Shown: one piece after another, positions 1 through 9,473 of the stretch | How the letters are laid out: each line of letters opens with the position of its first letter | Numbering within the stretch: position 1 is the first letter of the stretch | NCBI GenBank assembly: GCA_024102815.1 | Contig: JAGFJJ010000059.1 | Location: 62,001-126,000, forward strand | DNA length: 64,000 bases | DNA from: Phycisphaerae bacterium | Lineage (GTDB): Bacteria; Planctomycetota; Phycisphaerae; UBA1845 | Direction: 5' to 3' | Notes under the pieces: model-generated | Databases searched by the model: none | Seen by the model: the letters and a program-made list of their open reading frames with translations, nothing else | What the model was told of the DNA's origin: nothing | Program-made: the position numbers and the translations under genes

Positions 1-2
1 CA

Positions 3-818
3 CTGGCGCCACCCTCCGATGATCAGTTGCTGATTTCGGCCGATCCGACTGCGCCGATGGAAGACAACTGTTTCAAATGCCATCCCGGCAAGATCACGCA
101 GTGTTTCCGTGGGGCCATGTTTACAGCGGGTCAGACGTGCGCCTCCTGTCATGGAGGTATGATGGCCGTCGGTGGGGTTTACGCGTTGTCCGACGGGCAG
201 GCACGTGAACCGTGGGCCGACGAGCCCAGGTGCGGTTCGTGCCACACCGGCAGTGGAGACCAGCCGGTACTCACCCTCGCATATTCTTCCGGTGATCCCG
301 CTGCGGAACCGCTGCCGGTTATCGATGACCGTTTTGCGGAAATGCCCGGCGTTCTGTATCGGGAGAGTCTCGACGCACATGCCGGCGTGGCCTGCGAAGC
401 GTGTCACGGCAGCCCGCACGCCATTTGGCCCAATCGGGATCCCGACGCGAATGACAACATACCGGCCATGGAGCTTCAGGGCCATGTGGGCCCGATTCGA
501 GAGTGCACGGTGTGCCACAATGCCGGGAGTTTCCCCAATGGCACATTGTCGGGACCGCACGGTATGCACCCGGTCAACGACCCGCAGTGGATCCACGGCT
601 CCAGCGGTAGTTGGCACAGGCACTACTATGAGAACGGTGGCGGTGTCGACCGATGTGCGCCTTGCCATGGGGCAGACCATCTGGGATCGCGTCTGGCGCG
701 CGTGCCTGTGGACCGTGTGTTGCGAAACACGGAAGGGCAGGTGCTGACAACACTCAAGGCCGGCGAAATTGTCTCCTGTAACCTGTGTCACAGCCTGCAA
801 GATAGCTTCGGGGATTGA
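3..818 (+). CDS. Multiheme c-type cytochrome, 5' end missing
   Basis: The reading frame is open to the left edge, so the N-terminus lies outside the window; a TTG at 27 is the first start-like codon but need not be the true start. The visible 271 or so residues hold seven CXXCH heme-binding motifs (CFKCH, CASCH, CGSCH, CEACH, CTVCH, CAPCH, CNLCH) spread over the whole length, with extra histidines that could be distal heme ligands. Such proteins carry electrons in the periplasm or at the cell surface. No catalytic domain is recognisable in the visible part, so the partner and donor are unknown. It is the last gene of its unit: a possible terminator follows within 40 bp and the tRNA fragment lies 480 bp downstream. 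Confidence 0.88.
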   Translation: MAPPSDDQLLISADPTAPMEDNCFKCHPGKITQCFRGAMFTAGQTCASCHGGMMAVGGVYALSDGQAREPWADEPRCGSCHTGSGDQPVLTLAYSSGDPAAEPLPVIDDRFAEMPGVLYRESLDAHAGVACEACHGSPHAIWPNRDPDANDNIPAMELQGHVGPIRECTVCHNAGSFPNGTLSGPHGMHPVNDPQWIHGSSGSWHRHYYENGGGVDRCAPCHGADHLGSRLARVPVDRVLRNTEGQVLTTLKAGEIVSCNLCHSLQDSFGD

Positions 819-857
819 AGAACGAACCAAGTTCGGAGCGAGTGGAAAACCCAGGGA

Positions 858-888
858 CCGCGTGTAACCGAATGCGGGGCTCTTTTTT
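858..888 (+). terminator. Possible intrinsic terminator after the cytochrome gene
   Basis: A six-pair stem (CCGCGT at 858-863 with ATGCGG at 872-877, one G-T pair) and an eight-base loop are followed five bases later by six T residues. The distance from stem to T-run is longer than usual, so the call is weak. Confidence 0.35.
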
Positions 889-1301
889 CACTAACCGGCG
901 TTGACACGCAACGACTTCTCCGGACCTCGCGGAAGCGCTCTTGCGATCACGGCGATTCGAACTGGAGTAATCCTCGCCCTGGTCCCTGGACTTTGGCGCG
1001 GATGCCGCAAAAAAACACGTCCAGGGGTCACCTCGCATTCCGGTGAAGTCCGCCGGTTGCCGGTGCGGGTGAGTGTCCGCGAAAAGTATCGCGAGATCAT
1101 TGCCCGAACGCTTAAGGCACTGGGACGGGCAGGCCTTTCGTCGGGCGTTGGGAACCACCTTCACGGCACCAGGAACACCGTTCGTACACCCGTTGCCTGT
1201 GGGCGAAGCCCGGTTAATATCTCCGGACGCGCGGTATCTGAGATTCTCTTGCGGCGCGAATGACCGGCATATATGTAACTTGTTTTTTGACAGTGCTTTA
1301 A
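889..1301. other. Intergenic stretch, no gene seen
   Basis: Between the cytochrome gene and the tRNA fragment the frames on both strands give only short or arginine-rich translations without recognisable motifs. Nothing here is annotated with confidence. Confidence 0.5.
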
Positions 1302-1348
1302 GCTCGTGCCGGAGTGGCGGAATTGGCAGACGCGCGGGATTCAAAATC
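1302..1348 (+). repeat. Left copy of the 47-bp direct repeat; 5' fragment of tRNA-Leu(CAA)
   Basis: This segment is identical, base for base, to 24377-24423. It starts six bases before the tRNA acceptor strand (GCCGGAG at 1308-1314) and runs through the D arm and the CAA anticodon into the 3' side of the anticodon stem. After 1348 it diverges: the variable arm, T arm and 3' acceptor strand are absent, so it cannot give a functional tRNA. A tRNA half in direct orientation at each end of a region is the usual trace of site-specific integration, which makes this a candidate att site. Confidence 0.85.
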
Positions 1349-1414
1349 TGGACTATAGGCGATTTTGCCTCAAAAACGCCGATTTGAACCCAAAAAACGC
1401 CAAGATTCACGCGT

Positions 1415-1436
1415 TATTGCGTAAGTATTGCGTAAG
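1415..1436. repeat. Tandem 11-bp repeat, left end of the putative island
   Basis: Two adjoining copies of TATTGCGTAAG lie 66 bp inside the left 47-bp repeat. The same pair, with one substitution, occurs at 24162-24183, 193 bp inside the right repeat. Short iterated sites flanking a core att site resemble arm-type binding sites of tyrosine recombinases; this function is inferred from position only. Confidence 0.6.
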
Positions 1437-1554
1437 GAGCATTTCACCCGATATCCGGTTTCGCGGACTTCAGCGCAGCCGGGGGTGGCCCGCACGACCA
1501 GTTCGACCGGTACTCCAGCCTGCCCCCCCTCTGATCGGGCGCTCCACTGCTTGC

Positions 1555-1962
1555 CTCGTGCGAGTGACTGGTCGGGGTGTGGGCCTTGAGTACTCGGCAG
1601 CGATTGCCCCAGCCCTTGGGCTCATGAGGAAGGGCTCCATCGTATTGCTGCCGGGGCTGTCGCCGGCCGAGGAGTTTTCGACCCTGGTACATAAGCTAGC
1701 CCAAGAGATCCTGCACGTCGATCGCAAGGACTCAAGCTGGGTGCGGGAGACCGAGGCTGAGACGGTGGCCTTCGTGGTCTGCGAGGCGTCGGCCGGCTAC
1801 ATCCAGCTGCACCAGGGGAACAAGGCGCCCCTCCTGGCCAGCTTTGTGCGGATCCGGGCTGCGGCCTGGGAGGTCATCGAGGGCCTGGAGTTTGGCGAGC
1901 CGGAGGCGGCCGGTCGGGTAGCCCTGCGGGTCTGGGACGGCGGGATGGCGATGGCGGCGTAG
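1555..1962 (+). pseudogene. ArdC-like antirestriction protein, C-terminal remnant with dead zinc site
   Basis: From about 1573 the translation follows the C-terminal metallopeptidase-like half of ArdC-type antirestriction proteins: a GVGLEY-type start, the IVLLPGLSPAEEFSTLVH block, a RETEAET.AFVVCEA block and the YIQLHQG segment. Family members have HELAH in the first block. Here 1690-1704 reads HKLAQ, so both the glutamate and the second histidine of HExxH are lost (GAG to AAG, CAC to CAA). The N-terminal single-strand-binding domain is missing; upstream the frame runs back into the tRNA fragment. ArdC genes travel on plasmids and integrative elements, which fits the island-edge position. 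The fragment is probably not functional, although the frame stays open for over 100 codons. Confidence 0.7.
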
Positions 1963-2154
1963 GAGGGAGGAGCCGGAGGGTCGACCGGACGGGACTTGGG
2001 CGCTCGTCGCAACGTCCAGGTTGGGGAATCGGTTTTCTAATCGCAAACGTTTGTAGAGTAGGCAATTACAGGGGTTTTTGCGGCTGAGAACCGCACTGAC
2101 AAGTGGTTGGCCGGTGAGAACGAGAGTCAAAAATCAGCGACTGCCGCGGGGCGA

Positions 2155-4506
2155 TTACTCGGGCGTCTTGACCATGACGGTCTGGGCGGCGCGGTTCCGG
2201 GCCAGTGCGTCATCGGCAAGCGCAATATCCGGGTGCCCGGGCGGAAGCAGCCCGCGCCGTGTTTGAAGACATTCGTTCCACAACGTCTCTGCTTCCCCCA
2301 ACCGGCCTTGATCATCGTAAATCCGAGCCAAGAGCTCCTGGCAATCGGCGACGTCACTGTGCATCGGACCGCGCCCTGCCATGAAGATTGTGAGCGCCTT
2401 GTGACCGGCGGCTTCTGCCTCGGGGAGGTTACCAGTTTTGTGGCAAACCTGGGCCAACCGAAAGAGATTCCAGGCCAAGGCGGGATGGTCAGCGGTGAGT
2501 CGGCGTGATCGGATGCCGATTGCTTCCCTCAAGGCAGCTTCCTCCTCAGCATCTTTGCCTTGGGAACGTAGGAGGCCGGAAAGAAACGTCAGGCGGCCGG
2601 CGAGTGCTAGCTCATTATCGCCCGGTAATTGACGAACAAGGGCCACGGCCTCGCGCAAAGCGACTTCGGCCTCGTCCAACCTTTTCAGTTCCAATAGACA
2701 TCCGCCAAGCGTACTCGTAGCGATCGCGGTCAGTTCTGAGAGTTCGAGTCTGTGGGCGATTTCAAGGGATTCCTGGGCAAGCGGCTCAGCATCCTGCGCG
2801 CGGCCTTGTTCGAGAAGGATCGAAGCTAATCCGTTGAGGCTCCCGGCAACTTCGGGACTGGTGTCGCCGAACAGCCGCCGACGCATGTCAAGGGCTTCGC
2901 GCATTGGCGCCTCGGCATCGACGAGCTCTCGCTTGTCCTGCAAGTTTGCGGCGAGCCCGGCCAATGCGTCGGCCAGTTCAGGGTCATCACCCATCACGAG
3001 CGCCCTCCGGAGCTCAACCGCCTTGCTGAACTGTCGGTCGGCTTCTGTGTAATGTCCCAACGCGCTGTAATGTTTGCCCAGCGTGCGATGCAAGGAAGCG
3101 GCGATTTCGGGTTGATCGGCGAGTTCGCTCTGTAGGCGGCTCGCGGCGTGGTCCAGCACTTCGCGAACAGTAAGAGCGTCGGGCTTGACCGCTTCGGGGT
3201 TAACGCCGTCGAGCATCTCCTGTAGAAACTGGCTGACGGCAGTAGCTTTGGCTGCGGATCGCAATGCGGCTTTCTCAGCTCGGGTTGCCCGAAACAGCGC
3301 TAGGCTGACACCTACAACCGCGATCAATAGCACTGCAAAGGCCGCAACTACACCGCTGACAAGTCCCTTGTTTCGCTTGGCGAATTTTTTCAATTGGTAA
3401 GCGTGCGTCGCCGGTCGCGCAGTGATGGGTTCGTCTGCGAGAAACCGACGAATGTCGGCAGCAAGCTCGGCGGCAGACGGATACCGTCGTTCACGCTCCT
3501 TGGCCAAGGCTTTGCTGACAATCGTCTCGAGGTCACCGCGAAACGACGTATTGACAGAGCTCAGACGAGTAGGCTCCTGCTCGCGGATCAGCGAACTTAC
3601 AACTGCCAGCGGCTGGTCCCGCAAGTCGTATGGGAATCGCTCCGCGAGCATCTCGTAGAGGATCACGCCGAGCGTGTACACGTCGGAACGGGCGTCCATC
3701 TCCTCCTGTGGGCCGCCAATCTGCTCCGGGCTCATGTATGAAAGCGTTCCAAGCAACTGTCCGGTGTCGGTGTGCACAGTCATCGCTTCGACGTCTGCGC
3801 AAAGGGCACGAGCCACGCCGAAATCGAGAACTTTGGGACGCGGCGCGCCTCCGACCCCCTCAATCAGGATGTTGGCCGGTTTCAGATCGCGGTGCACCAC
3901 GCCCCGTTCGTGTGCGTGCTGAACCGCATCGCAGATGTCGGCCATCAGGGCCAGTCGCTCGCGAACAGGCAAACCACGCTCCTTCACGAACTCGGTCAGC
4001 GGGCGGCCGTGGATGTACTCCATGACATAATATGGCGTGCTTCCAGCACCGTCGTCGTATGTGCCGGCTTCGAAGATTTGAGCGATCCCGGGATGCCTGA
4101 GTCGTCCGAGGATCTCCACCTCTCGTTCAAATCGGCACACAGCCGAAGGACCGCCCACTGAGAGGCGAATCACTTTGAGCGCGACGCGCCGGCGCGGATG
4201 GTCCTGTTCCGCCTCGAACACCGCGCCCATTCCACCCTCACCGATCATGCGCACAATGCGATATCGCCCGATGCTTGCGGGCTTGGACCGCGGCAAATGA
4301 CGTGGTTCCGTTCTCGGCGCGATCGGCGTCGCCAAGAACTCGCCCTCAGCGGCTTCCAAGTGGGCAAGCAAGCGCTCCACTTCGGTGCGCACGACAGGCT
4401 CATCCAGGCATGCACGATCGAGGAACCCCTTCCGTTCCGACAGCGGAACGTCCGCAGCCGCCTGAAACAACTCCTCCACCTGTTTCCGGCGGTCCCCGCT
4501 CATCAT
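2155..4506 (-). CDS. Serine/threonine protein kinase with TPR sensor region
   Basis: A 783-residue membrane kinase of the Hanks type. The short N-terminal helical segment is followed by a kinase domain (about 80-355) with the glycine loop GEGGMG (89-94), the ATP-binding lysine in VALKVI (111), HRDLKPAN (205-212), DFG (228-230) and SPEQ (259-262), so all catalytic elements are present. One membrane helix (about 383-405) leads to TPR-like helical repeats up to the C-terminus, probably outside the cytoplasmic membrane. The start ATG overlaps the sigma factor stop by 4 bp (ATGA), so the two are translationally coupled. In planctomycetes this pairing is common and suggests that phosphorylation controls the partner sigma factor; that link is inferred. 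Confidence 0.92.
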   Translation of the reverse strand: MMSGDRRKQVEELFQAAADVPLSERKGFLDRACLDEPVVRTEVERLLAHLEAAEGEFLATPIAPRTEPRHLPRSKPASIGRYRIVRMIGEGGMGAVFEAEQDHPRRRVALKVIRLSVGGPSAVCRFEREVEILGRLRHPGIAQIFEAGTYDDGAGSTPYYVMEYIHGRPLTEFVKERGLPVRERLALMADICDAVQHAHERGVVHRDLKPANILIEGVGGAPRPKVLDFGVARALCADVEAMTVHTDTGQLLGTLSYMSPEQIGGPQEEMDARSDVYTLGVILYEMLAERFPYDLRDQPLAVVSSLIREQEPTRLSSVNTSFRGDLETIVSKALAKERERRYPSAAELAADIRRFLADEPITARPATHAYQLKKFAKRNKGLVSGVVAAFAVLLIAVVGVSLALFRATRAEKAALRSAAKATAVSQFLQEMLDGVNPEAVKPDALTVREVLDHAASRLQSELADQPEIAASLHRTLGKHYSALGHYTEADRQFSKAVELRRALVMGDDPELADALAGLAANLQDKRELVDAEAPMREALDMRRRLFGDTSPEVAGSLNGLASILLEQGRAQDAEPLAQESLEIAHRLELSELTAIATSTLGGCLLELKRLDEAEVALREAVALVRQLPGDNELALAGRLTFLSGLLRSQGKDAEEEAALREAIGIRSRRLTADHPALAWNLFRLAQVCHKTGNLPEAEAAGHKALTIFMAGRGPMHSDVADCQELLARIYDDQGRLGEAETLWNECLQTRRGLLPPGHPDIALADDALARNRAAQTVMVKTPE

Positions 4507-5093
4507 CCGTCGTCCCTCCTGGGCGAGTTATCGCTCAGCTCCATGTGCAGCCAGGCGATGCTGTACCGCCACTCGCGGTCCACCGTGCGGGGGCTCACCC
4601 CCAACGCAGCTGCCGTTTCGTCACGACTCAAACCGGCGAAGTATCGCAGCATGACAATCTCACCCTTGCGCGAGTCCTCCTTCTCAAGCCGCCGCAATGC
4701 CTCGTCGAGAGACAGGAGATCGTCGCTTGGAGGCTCAATCGACGGTGTCGCTTGCGCGGCGTCCACGCGCCGCCGGCCTCCGCCGCGCTTGACGCTCGCC
4801 TTTCGGCGGGCTTGATCCACCAGAATGTCGCGCATGGCCCGGGCAGCTGCCCCGAAAAAGTGTGCCCGCCCCTCCCAGCCGGGGTCCTCACTGCCCACCA
4901 GCTTCAGGTAAGCCTCGTGCACGAGGGCCGTTGGCTGGAGGGTCTGGCCCGGCGGCGTCTTCGCCAAGCGCGCCTGCGCCAATCGGCGCAACTCGTCGTA
5001 AACCAGCGGTAAGAGATCGTCAGCCGCCTGTCTCGCCCCTTGAGACAAGCTCCTGAGCATCTGCGGTACCGCTTTGGGGGCGTCCTGATCCAT
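4503..5093 (-). CDS. ECF RNA polymerase sigma factor (TIGR02999-like)
   Basis: A 196-residue ECF sigma factor. Region 2 (about 25-95) includes the LVHEAYL core-binding helix and the HFFGAAARAMRDILVD segment typical of the planctomycete/acidobacterial group; region 4 (about 128-185) has the helix-turn-helix LSRDETAAALGVSPRTVD. The frame is open 76 codons further upstream, but that extension is proline- and arginine-rich. The ATG at 5093 gives the usual family length, so it was chosen. No anti-sigma factor is adjacent; the coupled downstream kinase is the likely regulator. The gene is divergent from the large metalloprotease gene across a 255-bp region, which could hold promoters for both. Confidence 0.9.
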   Translation of the reverse strand: MDQDAPKAVPQMLRSLSQGARQAADDLLPLVYDELRRLAQARLAKTPPGQTLQPTALVHEAYLKLVGSEDPGWEGRAHFFGAAARAMRDILVDQARRKASVKRGGGRRRVDAAQATPSIEPPSDDLLSLDEALRRLEKEDSRKGEIVMLRYFAGLSRDETAAALGVSPRTVDREWRYSIAWLHMELSDNSPRRDDG

Positions 5094-5348
5094 TTCCCGA
5101 TTTTCTTTGTCGCAAACGAGCCGCTCTATACGGATTGAATAGGCCGCCGGGATGGAGCGAGAGTTCCCCCCGGCTGGCCTGCCGATTCCGATTATAGCGA
5201 CGTTGCTGGCGGGGTTCGAACGAGCCGAGCGCGGGTCGTTGATCGGAGAAGGAGCGGTCGTCGACTCGTTGGGTGGACGATGCTGTCGGTTGACGTGGCC
5301 CGCAATGGCTGCGTAGGGCAATCTGAAAAGTCCTATAGGACGAACATC

Positions 5349-8300
5349 ATGCTGAACCGAGTCGGAACCGCTGCCGTTGCCGCGCGTCGTTTCCTAGTGG
5401 TGAACGCGACGTTGGCCCTTACTCTCTCGCCGTTCGATGGTGCAGCGGTGGAGCCCGCCCGCAGCCATGAAGCGAGAGCCCCGGCTCCCTGGATCAAGCT
5501 GGACGTCGATTCCAAGGTTGTGGGCGCAAGGGCGCCAGCCTTGCCATCAGGGGAGGCCGCTCTAGCACAATTGGACCAAGGACTCTTGCGATCGCTCCTT
5601 GCCACCGCACCGCAAGAGGGCGCGTTTCCAGTGCGGGAGTCGTCGACGATCATCCGGCTTCCGCGCCCGGACGGCGTGTTCGAGCGATTTGCCTTTGTCG
5701 AGTCATCGGTCATGCAACCGCAGTTGCAGGCCGAGTTCCCGGAGATTCGGTCGTACTTGGGGCAGGGGCTGGACGATCCGGCGGCGACCGTGCGGTTCGA
5801 CGTGAGTTTGCTCGGGTTTCGCGCTCAGGTTCTTGGCCCGGCCTACCTCGGAGCTTCCGCGCAGAGTGCCTGGTACATCAGCGCGCTCGAGGGTGGCGAG
5901 GATGCGACGCGGTACCTTTCGTATTGGCGCGGGGCGGCCGCCGCGGTCGCAGGCGCTTCGGTTGGGGCCGATTGTTCGACGCCGCAGCCAGCCGAACTTC
6001 CTCATTTCGACGGCGTGTTGGCCCAGCAGGGGGGCTTCGAAGTGGTTCGCAATGAGTTTTCGATCGCGGTCGCGGCAACCGGCGAGTTTAGTACGAACAT
6101 TGCAGCGCAGATGAACCCGCCCCAGACGCCCAGCGTCGCGCTCACGATGAGCGTGATCAACAACACCGTCAACCGCTTGAATCAAATCCTCGAACGCGAC
6201 GGCCCGGTCCGCCTCAATCTTGTCAACAACAACAGTCAGATCGTCTACCTGGACCCCAACACCGATCCCTACGTCGGGATACAGACCGACTTCGACGGGG
6301 ACGGCCAGCCCGATTGGTTGCAAATGATGGCTGAGAACCAGTCCAATCTCGACTCTGTTATCGGCACGGACAACTATGGCCTGGGACATGTCTTCCATTG
6401 GCAGGCGAATGGGTATTCCGGGCTGGCATCCGTCGCCGGCGTGTGCGATGAAGATAACAAGGCACGGGCCATCTCCGCGGTAAGCACGGCCATTGACCCC
6501 ACAACCAACTTCGCCAACGACATATTCGTGGTCGATCTGGTCGCTCACGAGGTGGGCCATCAGTTAGGTGCTACGCATACCTTCAACGGGCGCGGCGGAA
6601 GCTGCGGGCTCCCCGGCCAGTTCGCCCCGGCGACCGCCTACGAACCCGGATCCGGCAGCACCATCATGTCCTATGGAGGTACTTGCGGCACAGACGACAT
6701 CGTATTGCCGGACCCTGCCAATCCCACGGGAGGTCTTAAGGACGCGATGTACTCGGTCGCCAGCTGGTTGCAGATGGCGCCTGTGGTTGTTGGCGCTGCG
6801 TTGGACTGCGGATCGCGCGTTCATACCGGCAACAGCCACCCTGGTGCAACACCGGCGGTGCAAGGCCCCTACTACATCCCAACCAATACGCCCTTTCGCC
6901 TCGTCGGACCCAATGCGGCGTTTCCTGAACCCGGGGAGGGTGTGTCCACCTCGATCGAGCAGGCAGACCTAGGCATCCAACTCCCCCTTTCCATCGATAG
7001 CGGCAACCATGAGCCGCTGTTCCGTGTATTTCCGCCGGGGCCCGGAGAACGGTGGTTCCCCGATTACGATAGTGTGGTCAACGGCACGCCTTCACTTGGC
7101 GAGAATCTCCCGAGATTCAGCCGGTCGTCCGTGTTTAAGGGCGTGCTCCGCGACAATGTCGCCGGCGGCGGGGGCTGGGGGATAGGAGATATTCAGGTCG
7201 AGTTCGTGGAAGTTCCGCTGGGCTTCAGCGTGCTCAGGCCGCTCGGCGGTGCCACAGAACGACGCTGCGGCGGGAACCTCATGGTTGTTGAATGGCGGGT
7301 CGCAGGAACCAATGAAGCGCCGATCAGCGCTGAGACCGTCGACATCCTCATGTCCACGGATAACGGGCAAGACTTTCCGTGGAACCTTGCCGCGGACTTT
7401 CCCAATGCCGGAGCGGCGCTCGTTCCAATTCCGTTCGTGCCGACGTCACTGGCCCGGGTCAAGGTGCAGGCCTCCGGCGGCCTGTTCTACAACGTGAACC
7501 TGCTGCCATTCGAAGTCGCGACGGCACCACCGACGATCAACGCTCAGCCGGTTGGCGCCTCGATTTGCCCGGGTTCGCCCTTCACGCTATCGGTCACGCC
7601 GAGTGGCGGGTCACCGCGGCACATCCAATGGTACAAGGACGGTAATCCGTTGCCCGGCGAGACCGAGTCCACGTATGAGGTGAGCCTCGCGAACAACTTC
7701 CACAGCGGTGACTACCACGTTGTGGTCAGTAACGGCTGCGGCGAGGCGGTGAGCCAGACCGTGCGCGTGCAGGTCGGCGTGACCTTCGACGAACTGCCGG
7801 TCAGCCAAACGCCCCAGCCCTGCGACGACGTCGCCCTGCGCGTTGCGGCCCGAGGCGTGGGCATGATTTCGTATCAGTGGCTCAAGGGCGGGGAGTTTCT
7901 CGACGACGCGGGCCACATCCACGGGGCGCACACACCCACGCTCACGCTCGACGGTGTGCGCTACGAAGATGAGGGCATTTACTGGTGCGCGGTGTCGGAT
8001 GAATGTCAGCTTCGCACGACCAATGTCGTCAACATCACCTTGCCGACCCCGACTTGGGTCCATGTGACGTCTACCGGGCCGCTGTGGCGCCACCAGCTTC
8101 ACACTGACATGGCCTTCGACCCTGTACGCGGCGTTTCTGTCCTCTACGGCGGCTTTGGGGCCAAGCCCAACGGGACCAGCGACGACCTCGACGACACCTG
8201 GGAATGGGACGGCGTGGAATGGACGCAGCGGTTCCCGCCGCACTATCCCGGGAAGCGGGAGCAGCACCAGATGGTCTTCGACACCGTTCGAAACAAGATC

Positions 8301-9473
8301 CTGCTCTTCGGTGGATGGTCACCGTCTCCGGTATTTGGCAACAGCGAGGTTTGGGAGTACGACGGCAGCGATTGGACGCTCGTGACCACGTCGCCGGGTG
8401 GACCGCCGACGGGATCCGATTACTGGAAGCAGGGCGACGCTGCCTTCGACTCTGCACGCGGCAAGATGATCGTGATCTACGAGGACGGTTATCACCCCGA
8501 CCCCCCGACGAACAAGACCTGGGAGTTCGACAGCGCAACAGCGACGTGGGCCAACGTTTACACGGGAATCGGACCGAGCTACTTCGTATCCCCAATCGCC
8601 TACGATGCTAGTCGGGAGATCTGCGTGGGGCAGTACTACAATCTTGGCACCAACGAGGCATTCTCGTGGGTATTCTCAGGTGGAGCATGGAACTCCTTGG
8701 ACGGGGACGCGCCGTTACGGCACTATCCCGCGATGACCTACGACGCGGTGCGCCGCCGCGTGACCCTATTCGGCAGCGGGCGTGAGATCGGCTCGCCGAG
8801 CAGTTGGCACTCAGACACATACGCACTGACTGGCTCGGGCTGGACCCAGATCCTGCCCGAATTTCACCAGATGCTTCCCGGCGGCGCCTTCCCCCCGACG
8901 GCCATGGTGTTCGACTCCCGCCGCCGCGCCACGGTTCTCATCGGCAATGACTATGGCGAGCAGACCCTGCCCGTGCCCGTACAGACCTGGGAATATCGCT
9001 ACCTCGACCAAGTATTCTTCGACCGCCAGCCGGAGAGTATCGAAGCGCAAATCGGCGAAACGGTAATGTTTGAGGCGTTCGCCGCGGGCGCTCCGGAGCT
9101 TTCCTACCAGTGGTCGCACGGTGGCGTGCCCCTCGCCGACGGAGCCGGGCCGGACGGCTCTATGCTCTCCGGCACATCGACACCGATGCTAACGATCAAC
9201 TCCGCGGCCGCCAGAAATGCCGGGGATTACAGGGTCGAGGTGATGAATCGCTGCGGCTCCGCAACGAGCGAAGTGGCCGGCCTGACCCTCCGGCGCCCCG
9301 GCGATTGCAATGGCGACGCTGCTGTCGATCTGGCGGATGTTGAGGCGTTCATCCCGTGCCTTGGTGGCCCCGTCGGCGCGGCCCCTGAAGGCTGCGCGTG
9401 CTTTGATCTGAATCTGGACGCGGTGGCCGACCTGCTGGACTTTGCACGGTTGCAGGCGAACTTCGGCGGCTGA
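5349..9473 (+). CDS. Large secreted zinc metalloprotease with Ig, Kelch and dockerin-like domains
   Basis: A 1374-residue exported protein. The ATG at 5349 places a signal-peptide-like hydrophobic stretch at the N-terminus; an upstream ATG at 5280 would add 23 residues without one. The protease domain carries the extended zinc motif HEVGHQLGATH (H400, E401, H404, H410) of reprolysin-like metzincins. Three Ig-like domains lie at about 725-809, 814-899 and 1220-1313; a Kelch/galactose-oxidase-like propeller fills about 900-1217. The last 58 residues hold two DxNxDxxxDxxD half-motifs, a degenerate dockerin-like tail seen on many planctomycete secreted proteins. It probably degrades or binds extracellular protein. 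Its gene is divergent from the sigma factor, which may control it. Confidence 0.9.
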   Translation: MLNRVGTAAVAARRFLVVNATLALTLSPFDGAAVEPARSHEARAPAPWIKLDVDSKVVGARAPALPSGEAALAQLDQGLLRSLLATAPQEGAFPVRESSTIIRLPRPDGVFERFAFVESSVMQPQLQAEFPEIRSYLGQGLDDPAATVRFDVSLLGFRAQVLGPAYLGASAQSAWYISALEGGEDATRYLSYWRGAAAAVAGASVGADCSTPQPAELPHFDGVLAQQGGFEVVRNEFSIAVAATGEFSTNIAAQMNPPQTPSVALTMSVINNTVNRLNQILERDGPVRLNLVNNNSQIVYLDPNTDPYVGIQTDFDGDGQPDWLQMMAENQSNLDSVIGTDNYGLGHVFHWQANGYSGLASVAGVCDEDNKARAISAVSTAIDPTTNFANDIFVVDLVAHEVGHQLGATHTFNGRGGSCGLPGQFAPATAYEPGSGSTIMSYGGTCGTDDIVLPDPANPTGGLKDAMYSVASWLQMAPVVVGAALDCGSRVHTGNSHPGATPAVQGPYYIPTNTPFRLVGPNAAFPEPGEGVSTSIEQADLGIQLPLSIDSGNHEPLFRVFPPGPGERWFPDYDSVVNGTPSLGENLPRFSRSSVFKGVLRDNVAGGGGWGIGDIQVEFVEVPLGFSVLRPLGGATERRCGGNLMVVEWRVAGTNEAPISAETVDILMSTDNGQDFPWNLAADFPNAGAALVPIPFVPTSLARVKVQASGGLFYNVNLLPFEVATAPPTINAQPVGASICPGSPFTLSVTPSGGSPRHIQWYKDGNPLPGETESTYEVSLANNFHSGDYHVVVSNGCGEAVSQTVRVQVGVTFDELPVSQTPQPCDDVALRVAARGVGMISYQWLKGGEFLDDAGHIHGAHTPTLTLDGVRYEDEGIYWCAVSDECQLRTTNVVNITLPTPTWVHVTSTGPLWRHQLHTDMAFDPVRGVSVLYGGFGAKPNGTSDDLDDTWEWDGVEWTQRFPPHYPGKREQHQMVFDTVRNKILLFGGWSPSPVFGNSEVWEYDGSDWTLVTTSPGGPPTGSDYWKQGDAAFDSARGKMIVIYEDGYHPDPPTNKTWEFDSATATWANVYTGIGPSYFVSPIAYDASREICVGQYYNLGTNEAFSWVFSGGAWNSLDGDAPLRHYPAMTYDAVRRRVTLFGSGREIGSPSSWHSDTYALTGSGWTQILPEFHQMLPGGAFPPTAMVFDSRRRATVLIGNDYGEQTLPVPVQTWEYRYLDQVFFDRQPESIEAQIGETVMFEAFAAGAPELSYQWSHGGVPLADGAGPDGSMLSGTSTPMLTINSAAARNAGDYRVEVMNRCGSATSEVAGLTLRRPGDCNGDAAVDLADVEAFIPCLGGPVGAAPEGCACFDLNLDAVADLLDFARLQANFGG

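Noticed and set aside
1308..1400. A second functional tRNA-Leu(CAA)
   Set aside because: The 3' half of the anticodon stem, variable arm, T arm and acceptor strand are missing.
754..1410. A 218-codon minus-strand frame across the gap and the tRNA fragment
   Set aside because: It crosses the cytochrome stop, has no motif and is arginine-rich throughout; a shadow frame in GC-rich DNA.
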